From contig NZ_HE610961.1 of assembly GCF_000285515.1 (NCBI RefSeq), positions 511,077 to 567,724 of the forward strand: a stretch of 56,648 nucleotides of DNA, in the 5' to 3' direction. The stretch is from Paenibacillus senegalensis JC66 (GTDB taxonomy: Bacteria; Bacillota; Bacilli; Paenibacillales; NBRC-103111). This document shows positions 17,843 to 27,502 of this stretch, piece after piece (position 1 is the stretch's first letter; each line of letters opens with the position of its first letter). A program made the translations under genes and the position numbers. Below the pieces are notes generated by a model, which worked only from the letters and a program-made list of their open reading frames with translations, was not told the origin of the DNA and made no database searches.

Positions 17843-19940
17843 GCTGAATCACCTCCCGTCCGAATTGAATGAAGAAGTCGTAAGCCTGATACAGCAAACC
17901 GATTAATGCAAATCCGAAAATACCGATACAAGCGAACGTAAATAAAGAAACTGTATTAATGCCGATCGCTTCCTTCGCATTAAAGTTGTGCACTGTCTGT
18001 GAAGCAATGAATAGTAAAATAAGTACCCAGAGCACCAGGCCGGCAATGGCTATTTGGAAAAATGCTTGTTCCTGAAGCGTCAGAACGTTCGTCATTAGAC
18101 GGACCGGCAAGTTAAAAAACAGGAATGGAGCCAGCGCATAAGAGTTCACAATAAAAACTTTGCGCAGCGTGCCTTCTCCCTTCATGACAGAACCAACCAA
18201 ATAATTGGATAGAATCCACCCGCTAAACAAGAGAAAAAACTTCAGCGCTTCAGACAGTAAACTGACGTCTGCAAATAAAGTGTCTGCGAATACAAAGCTG
18301 GTCACGGCAAGACCGGCAACATGAACTGCAAATGCCGCAGCGACCAGGGTAAATGCGAAAGCCAGCTTAGTCTCAGGCGAGTTGGCTATCTCATACATCC
18401 CATTAACCGGCTGGCGCAGCACCCGGAGCAGCAGCCTCCAACCGGTGTGCCAGCTGCTCTTCCTAGAGGACGCTGTCTGAAGCTCATCTGCAGCGCCGGA
18501 ATCAGACATCTCCCTGCCCCTCCAGCGTTTGATTGCCGCCCATAAGCTGCCCCCCGCCCAAGCTGCAGCTAACAGTGTGGCTAGAGAACCAAAGTAACGC
18601 AGCAGCCAGCTCATGCGAATTTGCCAGAATGCTTCGGAATACCCCTCCTTGTCGTAGGCCAGAGCGAAATGCTTCCTCGCTTCCTCATAGCGGCCTGCAG
18701 CATATTCTGCTTTGGCAATACCTTGATTAGCACGGTTGAACATGCCATCCAGCACCAGAATCCGCTCCCACACCGGTTTTGCTTCCGCATAGCGGCCTTC
18801 TTCATCGAGAACTACAGCCTGATGAACCAACTCGCCAAATTCCGTCTGCTTAAATACTTGAATAACGCCAAGATCACCGTCAGCAACGAAAAGATCTCCC
18901 TGTTGATTTACAGCTACTCCGGTAGGTCTGCGAAATAAACCAAAACGCGGAGAGACCGAAAAATCATTGCCGAACTGAAATAGCCTCTTACCCTCTGAAT
19001 CGTACTGATAAATGCGTCCTCCCGCGGACTCAATGACGGTCATAATCCCATGCCGGTCTACCGTTATTGCCTCGAATGAAAAGCGGTTGAGCGGTCCGAG
19101 ATCAGGGGAAAAATCAGTATCATTCAGCAGATCCTTGCCGCCCAGGCTCAGCTTTTTGATCTCCCCCTGAGCCAGTCCCCGGTTGACTGTGTAAATAAAA
19201 CCGCGGCTGTCCATCGCCATATTCGTAATCGCTCCCGGGAGCTTCTGCTGCTCTTCCCTCAGCTGTTCCTCGGTATAAAATCTCCGCTTCATCCGGTCTA
19301 TCCAGCTATAAGGTACTTTGTTTGCCCCGAAGAACCCGGAAAACTCTCCTTCGGAGGTAAGCTGCAGCAGCCCCTGATAGCCACCTTTATTGGCAATGTA
19401 CATGTAGCCTCTATTGTCGAGAACAATTTTGGCGGGAACGAACAAATAATTGGCGGGAAGATAGGGAGACTCCGGACTAGTATATTCGCGGACGAACCTG
19501 CCTTCGGCATCAAAGACCGCGATTCGCCGGCTTCCTGTATCGGCAACGTAGAGTTCCCCCGCATCAGTAACGTATAAACCCTCCGGCCTGCGCAGCTGCT
19601 CTCTTTGATCGGCAACCTCCCCGCCGTCAGGGATCGTTCGGAGAATTTGGCCTTCCATATCCATGATCACCACCCGGTCATTGCCCGTATCCGCTACATA
19701 AAGCTCTTCATTAGCGTTAATCAGGATATGCTCCGGATTTTGCAAGCCATCGATAAGCCGGTCCGGCACATACCCATGAGGCGCCGGTATGGGCTTGCCT
19801 GAGGCGTCCGTTGACATTGTCCGATACGGAAGCGCGGCCTCAGAGGCCGGGGCGAATCCGGCCAGCGTGATCAAGATTGCCGTTAGACTGAGCATCCATT
19901 TAAGTAAAACTCGTCTCATTGCTTTTCCCCAATTCGTCAT
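17835..19940 (-). CDS. NHL beta-propeller / TPR / Yip1 membrane protein
   Basis: 701 aa. ATG 19940 overlaps the previous stop (ATGA); an in-frame ATG at 19919 has a GGGG ribosome site and gives a cleaner signal peptide. After the signal come NHL repeats (about 60-365) with repeated ELYVADTGNDRV-like strands, a TPR-like helical segment (about 373-440: EEGRYAEAKPVWERIL, AAGRYEEARKHF) and a membrane segment (about 452-470). A Yip1-type domain (about 508-700) has around five further membrane segments. The propeller and TPR would lie outside, suggesting glycan or partner binding coupled to a membrane platform. No enzymatic motif is seen. Its place between the two permease pairs suggests an accessory transport or sensing subunit. 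Confidence 0.72.
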   Translation of the reverse strand: MTNWGKAMRRVLLKWMLSLTAILITLAGFAPASEAALPYRTMSTDASGKPIPAPHGYVPDRLIDGLQNPEHILINANEELYVADTGNDRVVIMDMEGQILRTIPDGGEVADQREQLRRPEGLYVTDAGELYVADTGSRRIAVFDAEGRFVREYTSPESPYLPANYLFVPAKIVLDNRGYMYIANKGGYQGLLQLTSEGEFSGFFGANKVPYSWIDRMKRRFYTEEQLREEQQKLPGAITNMAMDSRGFIYTVNRGLAQGEIKKLSLGGKDLLNDTDFSPDLGPLNRFSFEAITVDRHGIMTVIESAGGRIYQYDSEGKRLFQFGNDFSVSPRFGLFRRPTGVAVNQQGDLFVADGDLGVIQVFKQTEFGELVHQAVVLDEEGRYAEAKPVWERILVLDGMFNRANQGIAKAEYAAGRYEEARKHFALAYDKEGYSEAFWQIRMSWLLRYFGSLATLLAAAWAGGSLWAAIKRWRGREMSDSGAADELQTASSRKSSWHTGWRLLLRVLRQPVNGMYEIANSPETKLAFAFTLVAAAFAVHVAGLAVTSFVFADTLFADVSLLSEALKFFLLFSGWILSNYLVGSVMKGEGTLRKVFIVNSYALAPFLFFNLPVRLMTNVLTLQEQAFFQIAIAGLVLWVLILLFIASQTVHNFNAKEAIGINTVSLFTFACIGIFGFALIGLLYQAYDFFIQFGREVIQRV

Positions 19941-20803
19941 TTAATTCCCGAATTCGCCATCGTCGCCATTACTTTCCGCTGAAACAGCAGGAAGATGATT
20001 AAATTCGGTACGAACAACAACAGCGTTGCCGCTGCGGCTACCCCTTGCCCGACTACATTATTTGCAATCCCGTTCGTTAATGTAGCCACGTAGTAAGGCA
20101 GGGTCTTCATCACTTCCTCCTGGATATAGAGATTGGACGTTTCGGTCTGCTGCCACGATGATTGAAAGGCCAGAATGGCCACAGTGGCTACAGCGGGAAG
20201 GCAGATGGGCATTACAATTTTCGCGAACAAGGTGAATTCTCCGGCTCCGTCTATTTTGGCTGCGTCGAGCAGTTCGCCTGGGACCTGGTCCATAAACTGC
20301 TTCATGAGAAAGACGGAGACAGGCGCAGCCAGCAAAGGCAGCATGTGAGCGAGGTAGGTGTTCATAATGCCCATGTTCGCGACAACCAAATAACGGGGAA
20401 TGGCTACCGTTTCCGGGGCGAACATAAGGGCGAAAATAATCATCGCAAACACGAGCTTTGCTCCAGGAAAACGGTGTTTGGACAGGACATAGGCAGCCAT
20501 CGCACTGATCAGCACAGCAATGACGACCGTAAGTCCGGTGGAGAACAAGCTGTTAAACAAATAGCGTGTGAACGGGACAACCAGCGTTTGTGCCTTTAGA
20601 AACAAATCCTTGAAATTTTGCAGCGTCGGTTCATTGACCCAAAAACGGGGAGGGTACAAAAACAGCTCGTTAATCGGCTTGAAAGCATGATTAATCGTAT
20701 AAATGATAGGCAGCGCCATAAACAAAGCCAGGATTGTCAAGCAGAGAAAGGCTATTTTTTGAAAGGCATCCGTCTTTGTCCAAAAACTCCATATATGACG
20801 CAT
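19937..20803 (-). CDS. Carbohydrate ABC transporter permease (CUT1, MalG-type)
   Basis: 288 aa from ATG 20803 (MRHIWSF). I prefer this to the longer open frame because AAAGGAG lies upstream and the start falls just after the partner permease's stop at 20805. Six membrane segments are predicted. The EAA loop reads LDAAKIDGAGEFTLFAKIVMP. It ends four bases inside the NHL/Yip1 gene, implying translational coupling. This is half of the first permease pair and directly follows the giant binding protein's gene cluster. Confidence 0.85.
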   Translation of the reverse strand: MRHIWSFWTKTDAFQKIAFLCLTILALFMALPIIYTINHAFKPINELFLYPPRFWVNEPTLQNFKDLFLKAQTLVVPFTRYLFNSLFSTGLTVVIAVLISAMAAYVLSKHRFPGAKLVFAMIIFALMFAPETVAIPRYLVVANMGIMNTYLAHMLPLLAAPVSVFLMKQFMDQVPGELLDAAKIDGAGEFTLFAKIVMPICLPAVATVAILAFQSSWQQTETSNLYIQEEVMKTLPYYVATLTNGIANNVVGQGVAAAATLLLFVPNLIIFLLFQRKVMATMANSGIK

Positions 20804-20804
20804 G

Positions 20805-21803
20805 CTACTCTTCTCCTTTCGTGCCGAACAGTTTGAAAGCAAGCTTATTAGCCGCGTACATGGCAAGCAGAAGGATGACCGATAAAGCCGCTGCATACCC
20901 GAGCTCATAGCGGATCATGGCGAAGTCGTCCACATGATTAATAATTAAATGTCCGGAATATTGCGGCGTAATAGGCGAGCCGCTCGCAGCAACCGACAGC
21001 AGGGAGCCGATGGAGCCGGCTTTTAACGTGCCCACTACCGACATGACCGCACCGAACAGCATTTGCGGCTTGATCGCCGGAATCGTAATGTAATAAATTT
21101 CTTGAATACGATTGGAAATTCCGTCAATATGTCCGGCATCATAAAGCTCCCGATTTACCGTTTGCAGCCCGGCGAGCATAGCCAGGAAGCCTACCCCCAT
21201 ACTCGACCATAACGTGATAATGATCATGATCGTCATGAACAGCTCCGGATCCTGCAGCCACAGCTTCGGCTGGTCGAGCACCCCCATTTTCAGCAAAACA
21301 TTGTTGACATACCCCACACGGTCGCCGCTGAACATGACCGGCCAAACGACAATAAATGCGGCACCTGCCGCCAATGATGGAGCATACAGGGCCAGAGTAA
21401 AGTAGTCACGGATGGCCTTGGGCAGCTGATGAATCAGCCAGGCCAGAAAGAAAGACAGCATGTATCCGCCCGGACCTACAATAACAGCAAATTTAAACGT
21501 ATTGGGGATGGCATATTGCAAAAAAATGCGGTCCTGGGTCCAAATCGCCAAAAAATTGTCCCAGCCAATCCATCGCGGACTGGAGATCGCGTCAAAGGAG
21601 AAGAAGGATAACACGATCGCCACCACTACCGGGATAAAAATGAACAGCAGGAAGGTAATCATGAACGGGGCTATGAACAAATAAGAAATTCTATAGCGCC
21701 AAATACTCCGCATAAAAGACAGACCTTTACCGGTTCCCATCCTTTTCCCAAGGCGGCTGCTATTCACAATCGTTGGCTTCATCACTCTCGTCCCCTGTTC
21801 CAT
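20805..21803 (-). CDS. Carbohydrate ABC transporter permease (CUT1, MalF-type)
   Basis: 332 aa from ATG 21803 inside the end of the binding-protein gene; a start seven codons later at 21782 (TGATG junction) is also possible. An unusually long basic N-terminal stretch precedes six membrane segments. The EAA loop reads YDAGHIDGISNRIQEIYYITIP, with Ala-Ala replaced by Ala-Gly, which is a little unusual. It would pair with the next permease to import the ligand of the 964-aa binding protein. Confidence 0.83.
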   Translation of the reverse strand: MEQGTRVMKPTIVNSSRLGKRMGTGKGLSFMRSIWRYRISYLFIAPFMITFLLFIFIPVVVAIVLSFFSFDAISSPRWIGWDNFLAIWTQDRIFLQYAIPNTFKFAVIVGPGGYMLSFFLAWLIHQLPKAIRDYFTLALYAPSLAAGAAFIVVWPVMFSGDRVGYVNNVLLKMGVLDQPKLWLQDPELFMTIMIIITLWSSMGVGFLAMLAGLQTVNRELYDAGHIDGISNRIQEIYYITIPAIKPQMLFGAVMSVVGTLKAGSIGSLLSVAASGSPITPQYSGHLIINHVDDFAMIRYELGYAAALSVILLLAMYAANKLAFKLFGTKGEE

Positions 21804-24676
21804 GGCTCCGTAACCGGAGGGATATACAGCTTCTCCAGAATGGTCCCCGTCCTGTCGCGGAGCCCAAATTCAACTTGCTTGCGAGTCATCTCCCTGTTGA
21901 TGTCTGAGACCGCTGTTTCCAGCGCCTGTCTGATATTGCCGCTCTGAAGAACGACCTTGTTCCAAGCAAAATCAAGCTGACGCGCTGTAAAATAGCCTCC
22001 CGGCACCTGCGGAGCTTCCTTGTACCAGCGCCTTTGCTCGCTAATCGTCTGCAAATGCTCCGCCGGCCAGGGCAGTCTGTCAAAAGCGTCCATATTCGCC
22101 GTGTTCCAACGGTATTCCGGCCCGAATAAGGCTTCAATGTCCTGACCGAAGCGGCTTTGAGTCTCCTCAGAAACCCACCACTTGATAAATTCCCACGCCT
22201 GCTCCTTCTTATCGCTTTGCTCAAACATGGCAATGGCCTGCATTCCTCCACCGGCCCAGCGAGCAACGCTGCCATCCGGCTGGCGTACACCCGGCAGGGG
22301 AGCGATTTTCCATTTGCCGGCCAGCTCTGGCGCAGCAAATTGAATTTGCAAATACGTATTAAAATCTGTGACCCCTACCGGAATGTCCCCTTTGCGAAAA
22401 TGATTAAAGAAGCTGGGGACTTCCCTGGGGAGCTGGTACAAAGTAAACATCTCCGTCCATTGGCGGAAGCCGATATAAGCTTCTTCACTATCGAGAAAGG
22501 ACCTCATTCCGTCATCGGTGTACAGCTCGGCTCCATTCTGAAACATGAATATCATAAAATCTTTCGGATTAATGAAGAAATCATAACCGTTCTGCTGCAG
22601 TACCGGCAGCAGGTCGTACACATCTTGCCACGTGTCTGGCGGTGAAGCGTTCAACCCTTCCAGAATGTCTGTCCGGTAAACCAATACTTGAAAATCTTGA
22701 ATTTCCGGCAGTGCGTAGTTCCCGTCCCGATAATGAAAAACTCGAAGGGCTCCTGGATGGAAGGGCTCGGCGGTGTCCTCATAATCAGGAAAAGTCGCCA
22801 AATCCGTCAAAGCTCCCCGCATGGAGAAGTCCATCGCCATAGCCTGATCAATGCCCATGGCTACATCAGGCTGAATGCCAGCCGCATTGCCGAGGATGAA
22901 CATTTGCGGGTCCGGCACTATATTCACGTTCACAGCAATGCCGGTTTCTGCTGTAAATGTTTCCTCAGCCAGCTCCTGAATCAGCCGGACATAATCCCGG
23001 CCGCGGTTCACCCACACATCAATAGCCTCGGAATCATCGCTCGCGAATTCGTCCTCTATCGTAAAGGTGCGAAAGAATGACAGCGCGGCATGCTTGACAT
23101 TATCCAGGAAGGAAGGCGTCGTTCCCGGCTTTCTCGCACCAGGTTCCGCCACCCAGAAGTAGTCCAGCAAAAGCGGCTGGTCAAGCAGGCGAAATAGCCA
23201 AGTACTCAAGTTCTGCTGGATCTTCGCGAATCTCCCCAACTCGTTTGGCACATTCGCCGGATTATTGCGCATTTCCGTCAGATCCCGAGCCGCACTGCGC
23301 AATGCATTTTCCGGATCTGACAGACCTCCCGTTGACACTGCATTCTGCAGATCGGCCAGCTCCAGCAGATCGCTGACGATAAGATCGATTCGTTCATGAA
23401 AGTCTGGAATATATTTCGGCAAATCCCAGTCCCGGCTGGTATCCACATTGCCGTTAGCCGTCAATTTATCAAAGTTGCCTGTAACTTTACGAATGGCATA
23501 TTCCAGTTCGCGAAGCCGGTCCATATTTTCCAGAATACCGTCGTATACAGGCTTAATCGGTGCCGAGATCACGGTCATTCTGAGGGTATGTTCTCCTTCT
23601 TTCAATTGAAAGCGCAGCGGCTCACCATCAGAATGAGCCAGCGTCATGCCCTGCCATTCTGTAGAATAGGGAAAGCGAACCTCTTTCAGCCCGGAATAGG
23701 GCGTTGCTCCGTCGATTTCAATCAGACGGAATGAGTTCATATTATTGATGTAGGCTTGCATGTATTTGAAGCCAATTTCATATTCGCCGTCTGCCGGAAC
23801 ATCAAACGTCCATTCGACCCATTGTCCGCTTTGCCGAAACTGTTCTCCGCCTAGAGCATTGAACCGAATCCGGCCGTCGGCGGGTGGCGACATTCCTGCG
23901 CTTTGCATCGACTGCAGTTGTATAGAAGGATGTGACTTGGCATGGATATCTTCTGCTTCGAACAGCTTAATCCACGCTTTCTCGCCTGCCTGCTCGTCAG
24001 CCGGTCCGCCGCTATCTCTCTCGCTCACCGTTTCCGGAAAAGAGCTAATGATGATTTGCTGCAATCTGACCGGCTGTTCCTCTCCGAGCAAACGAATCGT
24101 ATGCTCGCCTGCGGACAACTGCCAACGAAGCGGCCCCGTCTCGGTACTATAGTCCGCCAGCCAAGCCAGCCTCCAGCCCGGCACCTCCCGCGATGGCGGC
24201 CGCTTTCGTTTGGAGGGATCGGATGAGACATGTTCATAGCGGCGAGTCAACACAAGCGATTCCGCTGCAGGAAAAGGGTAAGCGCCATCAATCTGGACGC
24301 CCCGGACAATCGCCGCATTTTGTTCGTTTACTGTATCGTAGACTAATCCAATCCGGTATTCGCCATCCTCGGGAATGCTAACCTTCCATTCTACCCATCC
24401 GCCGTCCCCATCCCATACCAGGGAATCTCCATCTCGCCAAATCCTATCGGAATCCGAGACCTCAAGAAATTCGATTGCCGGTATTTCGCTTTGAAAATTT
24501 ACGGTATGGTTGGAGTTGGAGCTAACCGGATCAACCGGAGCTGCTTCTCCCCCCGGCGTCTGGGCTTTTACCAAATTGTCCGGACCGTGCCTGATTAGAA
24601 TGTTGCGCATAGGTAGCAGACTTAGGATCAGTACAGCCATCATCACGAAAACGATTCCACGATTGGCGTTTAACAT
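21782..24676 (-). CDS. Giant extracellular solute-binding protein with N-terminal carbohydrate-binding-like modules
   Basis: 964 aa, ATG at 24676 with GGAGGA upstream, overlapping the ATPase gene's end. A hydrophobic N-terminal segment (about 7-24) acts as signal or anchor; there is no lipobox cysteine. Two beta-sandwich modules follow (about 60-210 and 235-370). Both contain the pattern GxWVEW...IPEDGEYRIGLxY...GEHTIRLL, as in CBM6/35-like galactose-binding folds. A helical linker spans about 375-505. From about 550 to 935 it is a family-1 sugar-binding protein: VNVNIVPDP, QPDVAMGIDQ, YALPEIQDFQVLVYRTDIL, TWQDVYDLLPVLQ and AWEFIKWWVSEE. Typical binding proteins are about 430 aa, so this is double length. 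It could tether polymeric glycan by its modules and pass fragments to the permeases. Confidence 0.8.
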   Translation of the reverse strand: MLNANRGIVFVMMAVLILSLLPMRNILIRHGPDNLVKAQTPGGEAAPVDPVSSNSNHTVNFQSEIPAIEFLEVSDSDRIWRDGDSLVWDGDGGWVEWKVSIPEDGEYRIGLVYDTVNEQNAAIVRGVQIDGAYPFPAAESLVLTRRYEHVSSDPSKRKRPPSREVPGWRLAWLADYSTETGPLRWQLSAGEHTIRLLGEEQPVRLQQIIISSFPETVSERDSGGPADEQAGEKAWIKLFEAEDIHAKSHPSIQLQSMQSAGMSPPADGRIRFNALGGEQFRQSGQWVEWTFDVPADGEYEIGFKYMQAYINNMNSFRLIEIDGATPYSGLKEVRFPYSTEWQGMTLAHSDGEPLRFQLKEGEHTLRMTVISAPIKPVYDGILENMDRLRELEYAIRKVTGNFDKLTANGNVDTSRDWDLPKYIPDFHERIDLIVSDLLELADLQNAVSTGGLSDPENALRSAARDLTEMRNNPANVPNELGRFAKIQQNLSTWLFRLLDQPLLLDYFWVAEPGARKPGTTPSFLDNVKHAALSFFRTFTIEDEFASDDSEAIDVWVNRGRDYVRLIQELAEETFTAETGIAVNVNIVPDPQMFILGNAAGIQPDVAMGIDQAMAMDFSMRGALTDLATFPDYEDTAEPFHPGALRVFHYRDGNYALPEIQDFQVLVYRTDILEGLNASPPDTWQDVYDLLPVLQQNGYDFFINPKDFMIFMFQNGAELYTDDGMRSFLDSEEAYIGFRQWTEMFTLYQLPREVPSFFNHFRKGDIPVGVTDFNTYLQIQFAAPELAGKWKIAPLPGVRQPDGSVARWAGGGMQAIAMFEQSDKKEQAWEFIKWWVSEETQSRFGQDIEALFGPEYRWNTANMDAFDRLPWPAEHLQTISEQRRWYKEAPQVPGGYFTARQLDFAWNKVVLQSGNIRQALETAVSDINREMTRKQVEFGLRDRTGTILEKLYIPPVTEPWNRGRE

Positions 24677-25785
24677 ATACGCTCCTCCGTCTTCGGATCA
24701 AATAAGTGTATGTTCTCCAAGTCCAGTTTCACATGTACCGCATCACCTTCTGAGACCGGGCAATGTATTGGATCGGCACGAGCAATCAGGCGGAACTCCT
24801 CATTCTGCACATGCAGAAAAATATCGGAGCCCATAAACTCAAGCAAATCGACCCGTCCACCCAGCGCACGCTCACTTGACTCTCCTTCTTCTGCGGGCAC
24901 GCAAGAAATATACTCTGCACGTACACCAAGGAGAATATTTCTACTCGAGTAGCCCGAACCGAGCAGCAGGCCAAGCTTATCGCTTCCGAGCTGCAGCGTG
25001 CAGCGCCTGGTCTCGAACAATAAACATTTTCCTTCTGTGCGGATCGTGCCGGAAATCAAATTCATCGGAGGTGTTCCGATAAATCCCGCTACGAATACAT
25101 TGAGCGGGGTACGATAAATCTCCCTCGGAGTCCCCACCTGCTGAATAACTCCATCCTTCATCACGACAATCCTGTTGCCCATCGTCATCGCTTCAATCTG
25201 ATCATGCGTTACGTATACAGTTGTCCGGTGCAGCTTGCGATGCAGCTTTGTAAGCTCTTCCCGCATCAGCACACGCAGTTTGGCATCGAGATTGGAAAGC
25301 GGCTCATCCATCAGGAACACATCCGGTTCTCTCACGATGGCACGGCCCAAGGCGACACGTTGGCGTTGACCGCCGGACAATTGCCCTGGACGCTTATTCA
25401 GATTCGCTTCAATCTCTAACACTTTAGCAGCACGGATAACCTTTTCGTGGATTTCATGCTTGGCCAGTTTCCGCATTCTCAAGCCAAAAGCGATATTTTC
25501 ATATACAGACAAATGCGGATACAATGCATAATTTTGGAATACCATCGCAATATTACGATCTTTGGAGGACACGTAGTTGACCATCCGGTCCCCAATATAA
25601 ATTTCCCCTTCGGTAATTTCCTCCAGCCCGGCTAACATGCGCAGCAAAGTCGATTTTCCGCATCCGGATGGGCCAACCAGCACTAAAAATTCGCCATCGT
25701 TCACTTCCAGGTGAAAATCATCTACTGAAAATCGCCGTTCGCCGGGATATTTCTTCTTCACATGCAAAAACTTTAGGTTGCCCAT
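24670..25785 (-). CDS. Carbohydrate ABC transporter ATP-binding protein (UgpC/MsmX-type)
   Basis: 371 aa from ATG 25785 (MGNLKFLHVKK); the open frame extends 14 codons further but the family begins here. Walker A GPSGCGKST is at 38-46, the signature LSGGQRQRVALGRA near 135, Walker B VFLMDEP, the D-loop SNLDAKLR and the H-loop VYVTHDQIEAMT. A TOBE/OB-type domain follows (about 240-371). It would energise the operon's permease pairs, and because MsmX-like ATPases are often shared, possibly also the two ATPase-less transporters at 28850-32332 and 41752-47371. The gene follows an intercistronic hairpin after the lipoprotein gene. Confidence 0.9.
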   Translation of the reverse strand: MGNLKFLHVKKKYPGERRFSVDDFHLEVNDGEFLVLVGPSGCGKSTLLRMLAGLEEITEGEIYIGDRMVNYVSSKDRNIAMVFQNYALYPHLSVYENIAFGLRMRKLAKHEIHEKVIRAAKVLEIEANLNKRPGQLSGGQRQRVALGRAIVREPDVFLMDEPLSNLDAKLRVLMREELTKLHRKLHRTTVYVTHDQIEAMTMGNRIVVMKDGVIQQVGTPREIYRTPLNVFVAGFIGTPPMNLISGTIRTEGKCLLFETRRCTLQLGSDKLGLLLGSGYSSRNILLGVRAEYISCVPAEEGESSERALGGRVDLLEFMGSDIFLHVQNEEFRLIARADPIHCPVSEGDAVHVKLDLENIHLFDPKTEERIC

Positions 25786-25823
25786 GCAGCAATCTTCCCT
25801 TCCCGACCGGGACGACCAACTTG

Positions 25824-25852
25824 GCATCGCGCACCGGGGAGATGCGCGATGC
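25824..25852 (-). other. Intercistronic stem-loop between binding lipoprotein and ATPase genes
   Basis: GCATCGCGCA (25824-25833) pairs perfectly with TGCGCGATGC (25843-25852) around a nine-base loop. There is no T-run, so it is not a classic terminator. Such hairpins after binding-protein genes commonly protect the upstream mRNA or reduce read-through, giving more binding protein than transporter. A comparable hairpin lies at 46022-46043. Confidence 0.7.
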
Positions 25853-25933
25853 GGAGCTTAACCAAAGCGGCCCTTGTCTTCTATGAGGATTTACTGCGCC
25901 CTTGATCAAGCACTTTTTTTAGCTGGTGCCGTT

Positions 25934-27334
25934 TCAGTTATACTTATCTTGCAGTTCCTTGAGTTCCTGATTCACCTTTTCTACAGCAGGCGGGAAGTAA
26001 TCGTAGGGGCTTACTTCCGCACCATATCCTTGAGAATTGGTCCATTGAATCACCATATCTCCATTAACGCTTCCACCCAGCATGACAATCGTCGGATCGA
26101 TCATCGCAATATTGGTCGCATGCACCAATGCTTCGCTGTTTAATCCTTCGAATTGCGGGTGATTTTTGAAATATTCGACAATTTCAGGATTATCCGTATT
26201 CGGGAAAGTGCCTCCAGCGTCAATCAATAGCTTCTGCCCCTCAATTGTCGCTGCCCAGAATTTCATAAATTCCCAGGCTTCCTCTTTGTGCTTGCTAGCC
26301 TTAGTCATAAACATCGGATTGATGAAGCTCATTCCAGCCTGCTTCTCGGTTCCCTTCGGCATAGGCGCTACGTCCCAATCAAAGCCCAAGCTTGACTTGA
26401 AACCCGGGATGCTCGGGGAGACATGGAGCGTAAATAGAGATTGCCCGTTCGCCCACATAGTTGCTTGCGCTTCCGGCAGACCTTTTTCCTTCGCCCGCTG
26501 TGGATTCAGCATAATCTGATCCTTCGTTACCCAATCTAGCATCCACTGCAAATCACTCAGCACTTCCGGTTGATCCGCCACACTCTGTGTCATATCAGCA
26601 TTCAGCATATTGAAGTTATCCGCGTGACCATTGACATAAGGCAAAACCGTGCTGCCATATTGAAACCAAAGCGCATGATTGGATATCCCGTAATGATTTT
26701 CCGCCGGGTTGGTTGCAGCCTTGGCCATTTCCTTCAGCTCTTCCCAGGTCCATTCGTTGCCCGGTGCTTCCAGCCCATATTTGCTCAACAAATCCTTATT
26801 GTAGTAAACGAGAAATACATCATTTCCACGGGACAGCGCATACTGATCTCCCTGCCACTGAAACGTTTCTAAATAACCGGGGAGAAATTCATATTCTTGA
26901 AACTCAGCATCATCGGCAATATATGGAGTTAAATTTTCAGCAAAATCGTTAATTACCGTATCTACGAAGGAATTGTGCCAAAATACGTCAATGGGGTCTC
27001 CGGCGGCAATGCTTTGCGTCACCGCGTCATGGACAGCTCCCGGACCTTTATCTACGAAAATCCAGTCTACTGTAATATGCGGATATTTTGATGTAAACGC
27101 TTTAGGAATTGCTTGAAAAAGCTCATTGTCCTTACCGACCCAGGTAGCTACTTTAATCGTTACAGGGTCCTTGGACTTCTCTGGGCTGGCGGTACTCTCA
27201 CCATCTACAGTGCTGCTTGGACTGGAGCTCGGGCTTGTTCCAGTGCCCCCATCTCCACCGCAGGCAGTGATAATCATGGCCAAAAACATAAAGATGGAAA
27301 ACGCCATAAAAGGTCTCGCTTTTTTGATTACCAT
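25934..27334 (-). CDS. Sugar ABC transporter substrate-binding lipoprotein (family 1)
   Basis: 466 aa, ATG 27334. The lipoprotein signal MVIKKARPFMAFSIFMFLAM ends in ITACGG with Cys25 as lipid anchor. A Ser/Thr/Pro-rich linker (27-60) precedes the mature domain: IKVATWVGKDNELFQAIPKAF, GDPIDVFWHNSF, YALSRGNDVFLVYYNKDLL, TWEELKEMAKAA and AWEFMKFWAATIEGQ are typical of CUT1 binding proteins. It is the first gene of the twelve-gene operon, transcribed from a good promoter in front of the GntR/LacI regulator, and is set off from the rest by a stem-loop. Ligand unknown. Confidence 0.88.
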   Translation of the reverse strand: MVIKKARPFMAFSIFMFLAMIITACGGDGGTGTSPSSSPSSTVDGESTASPEKSKDPVTIKVATWVGKDNELFQAIPKAFTSKYPHITVDWIFVDKGPGAVHDAVTQSIAAGDPIDVFWHNSFVDTVINDFAENLTPYIADDAEFQEYEFLPGYLETFQWQGDQYALSRGNDVFLVYYNKDLLSKYGLEAPGNEWTWEELKEMAKAATNPAENHYGISNHALWFQYGSTVLPYVNGHADNFNMLNADMTQSVADQPEVLSDLQWMLDWVTKDQIMLNPQRAKEKGLPEAQATMWANGQSLFTLHVSPSIPGFKSSLGFDWDVAPMPKGTEKQAGMSFINPMFMTKASKHKEEAWEFMKFWAATIEGQKLLIDAGGTFPNTDNPEIVEYFKNHPQFEGLNSEALVHATNIAMIDPTIVMLGGSVNGDMVIQWTNSQGYGAEVSPYDYFPPAVEKVNQELKELQDKYN

Positions 27335-27502
27335 GGATAACTCCCCTTAACTTGTAATAATGATGGGCTTTAAATCAATACCTATACGCTTGTTTACTCC
27401 ACTTAATCCCCGCAAGTTCATCCCTCCTTGTTCATTTTCTAAGTAATCAACATCTTAAGGTCACATAAAAATAAAACCAAACAGTAAAATAATATACCTA
27501 GA

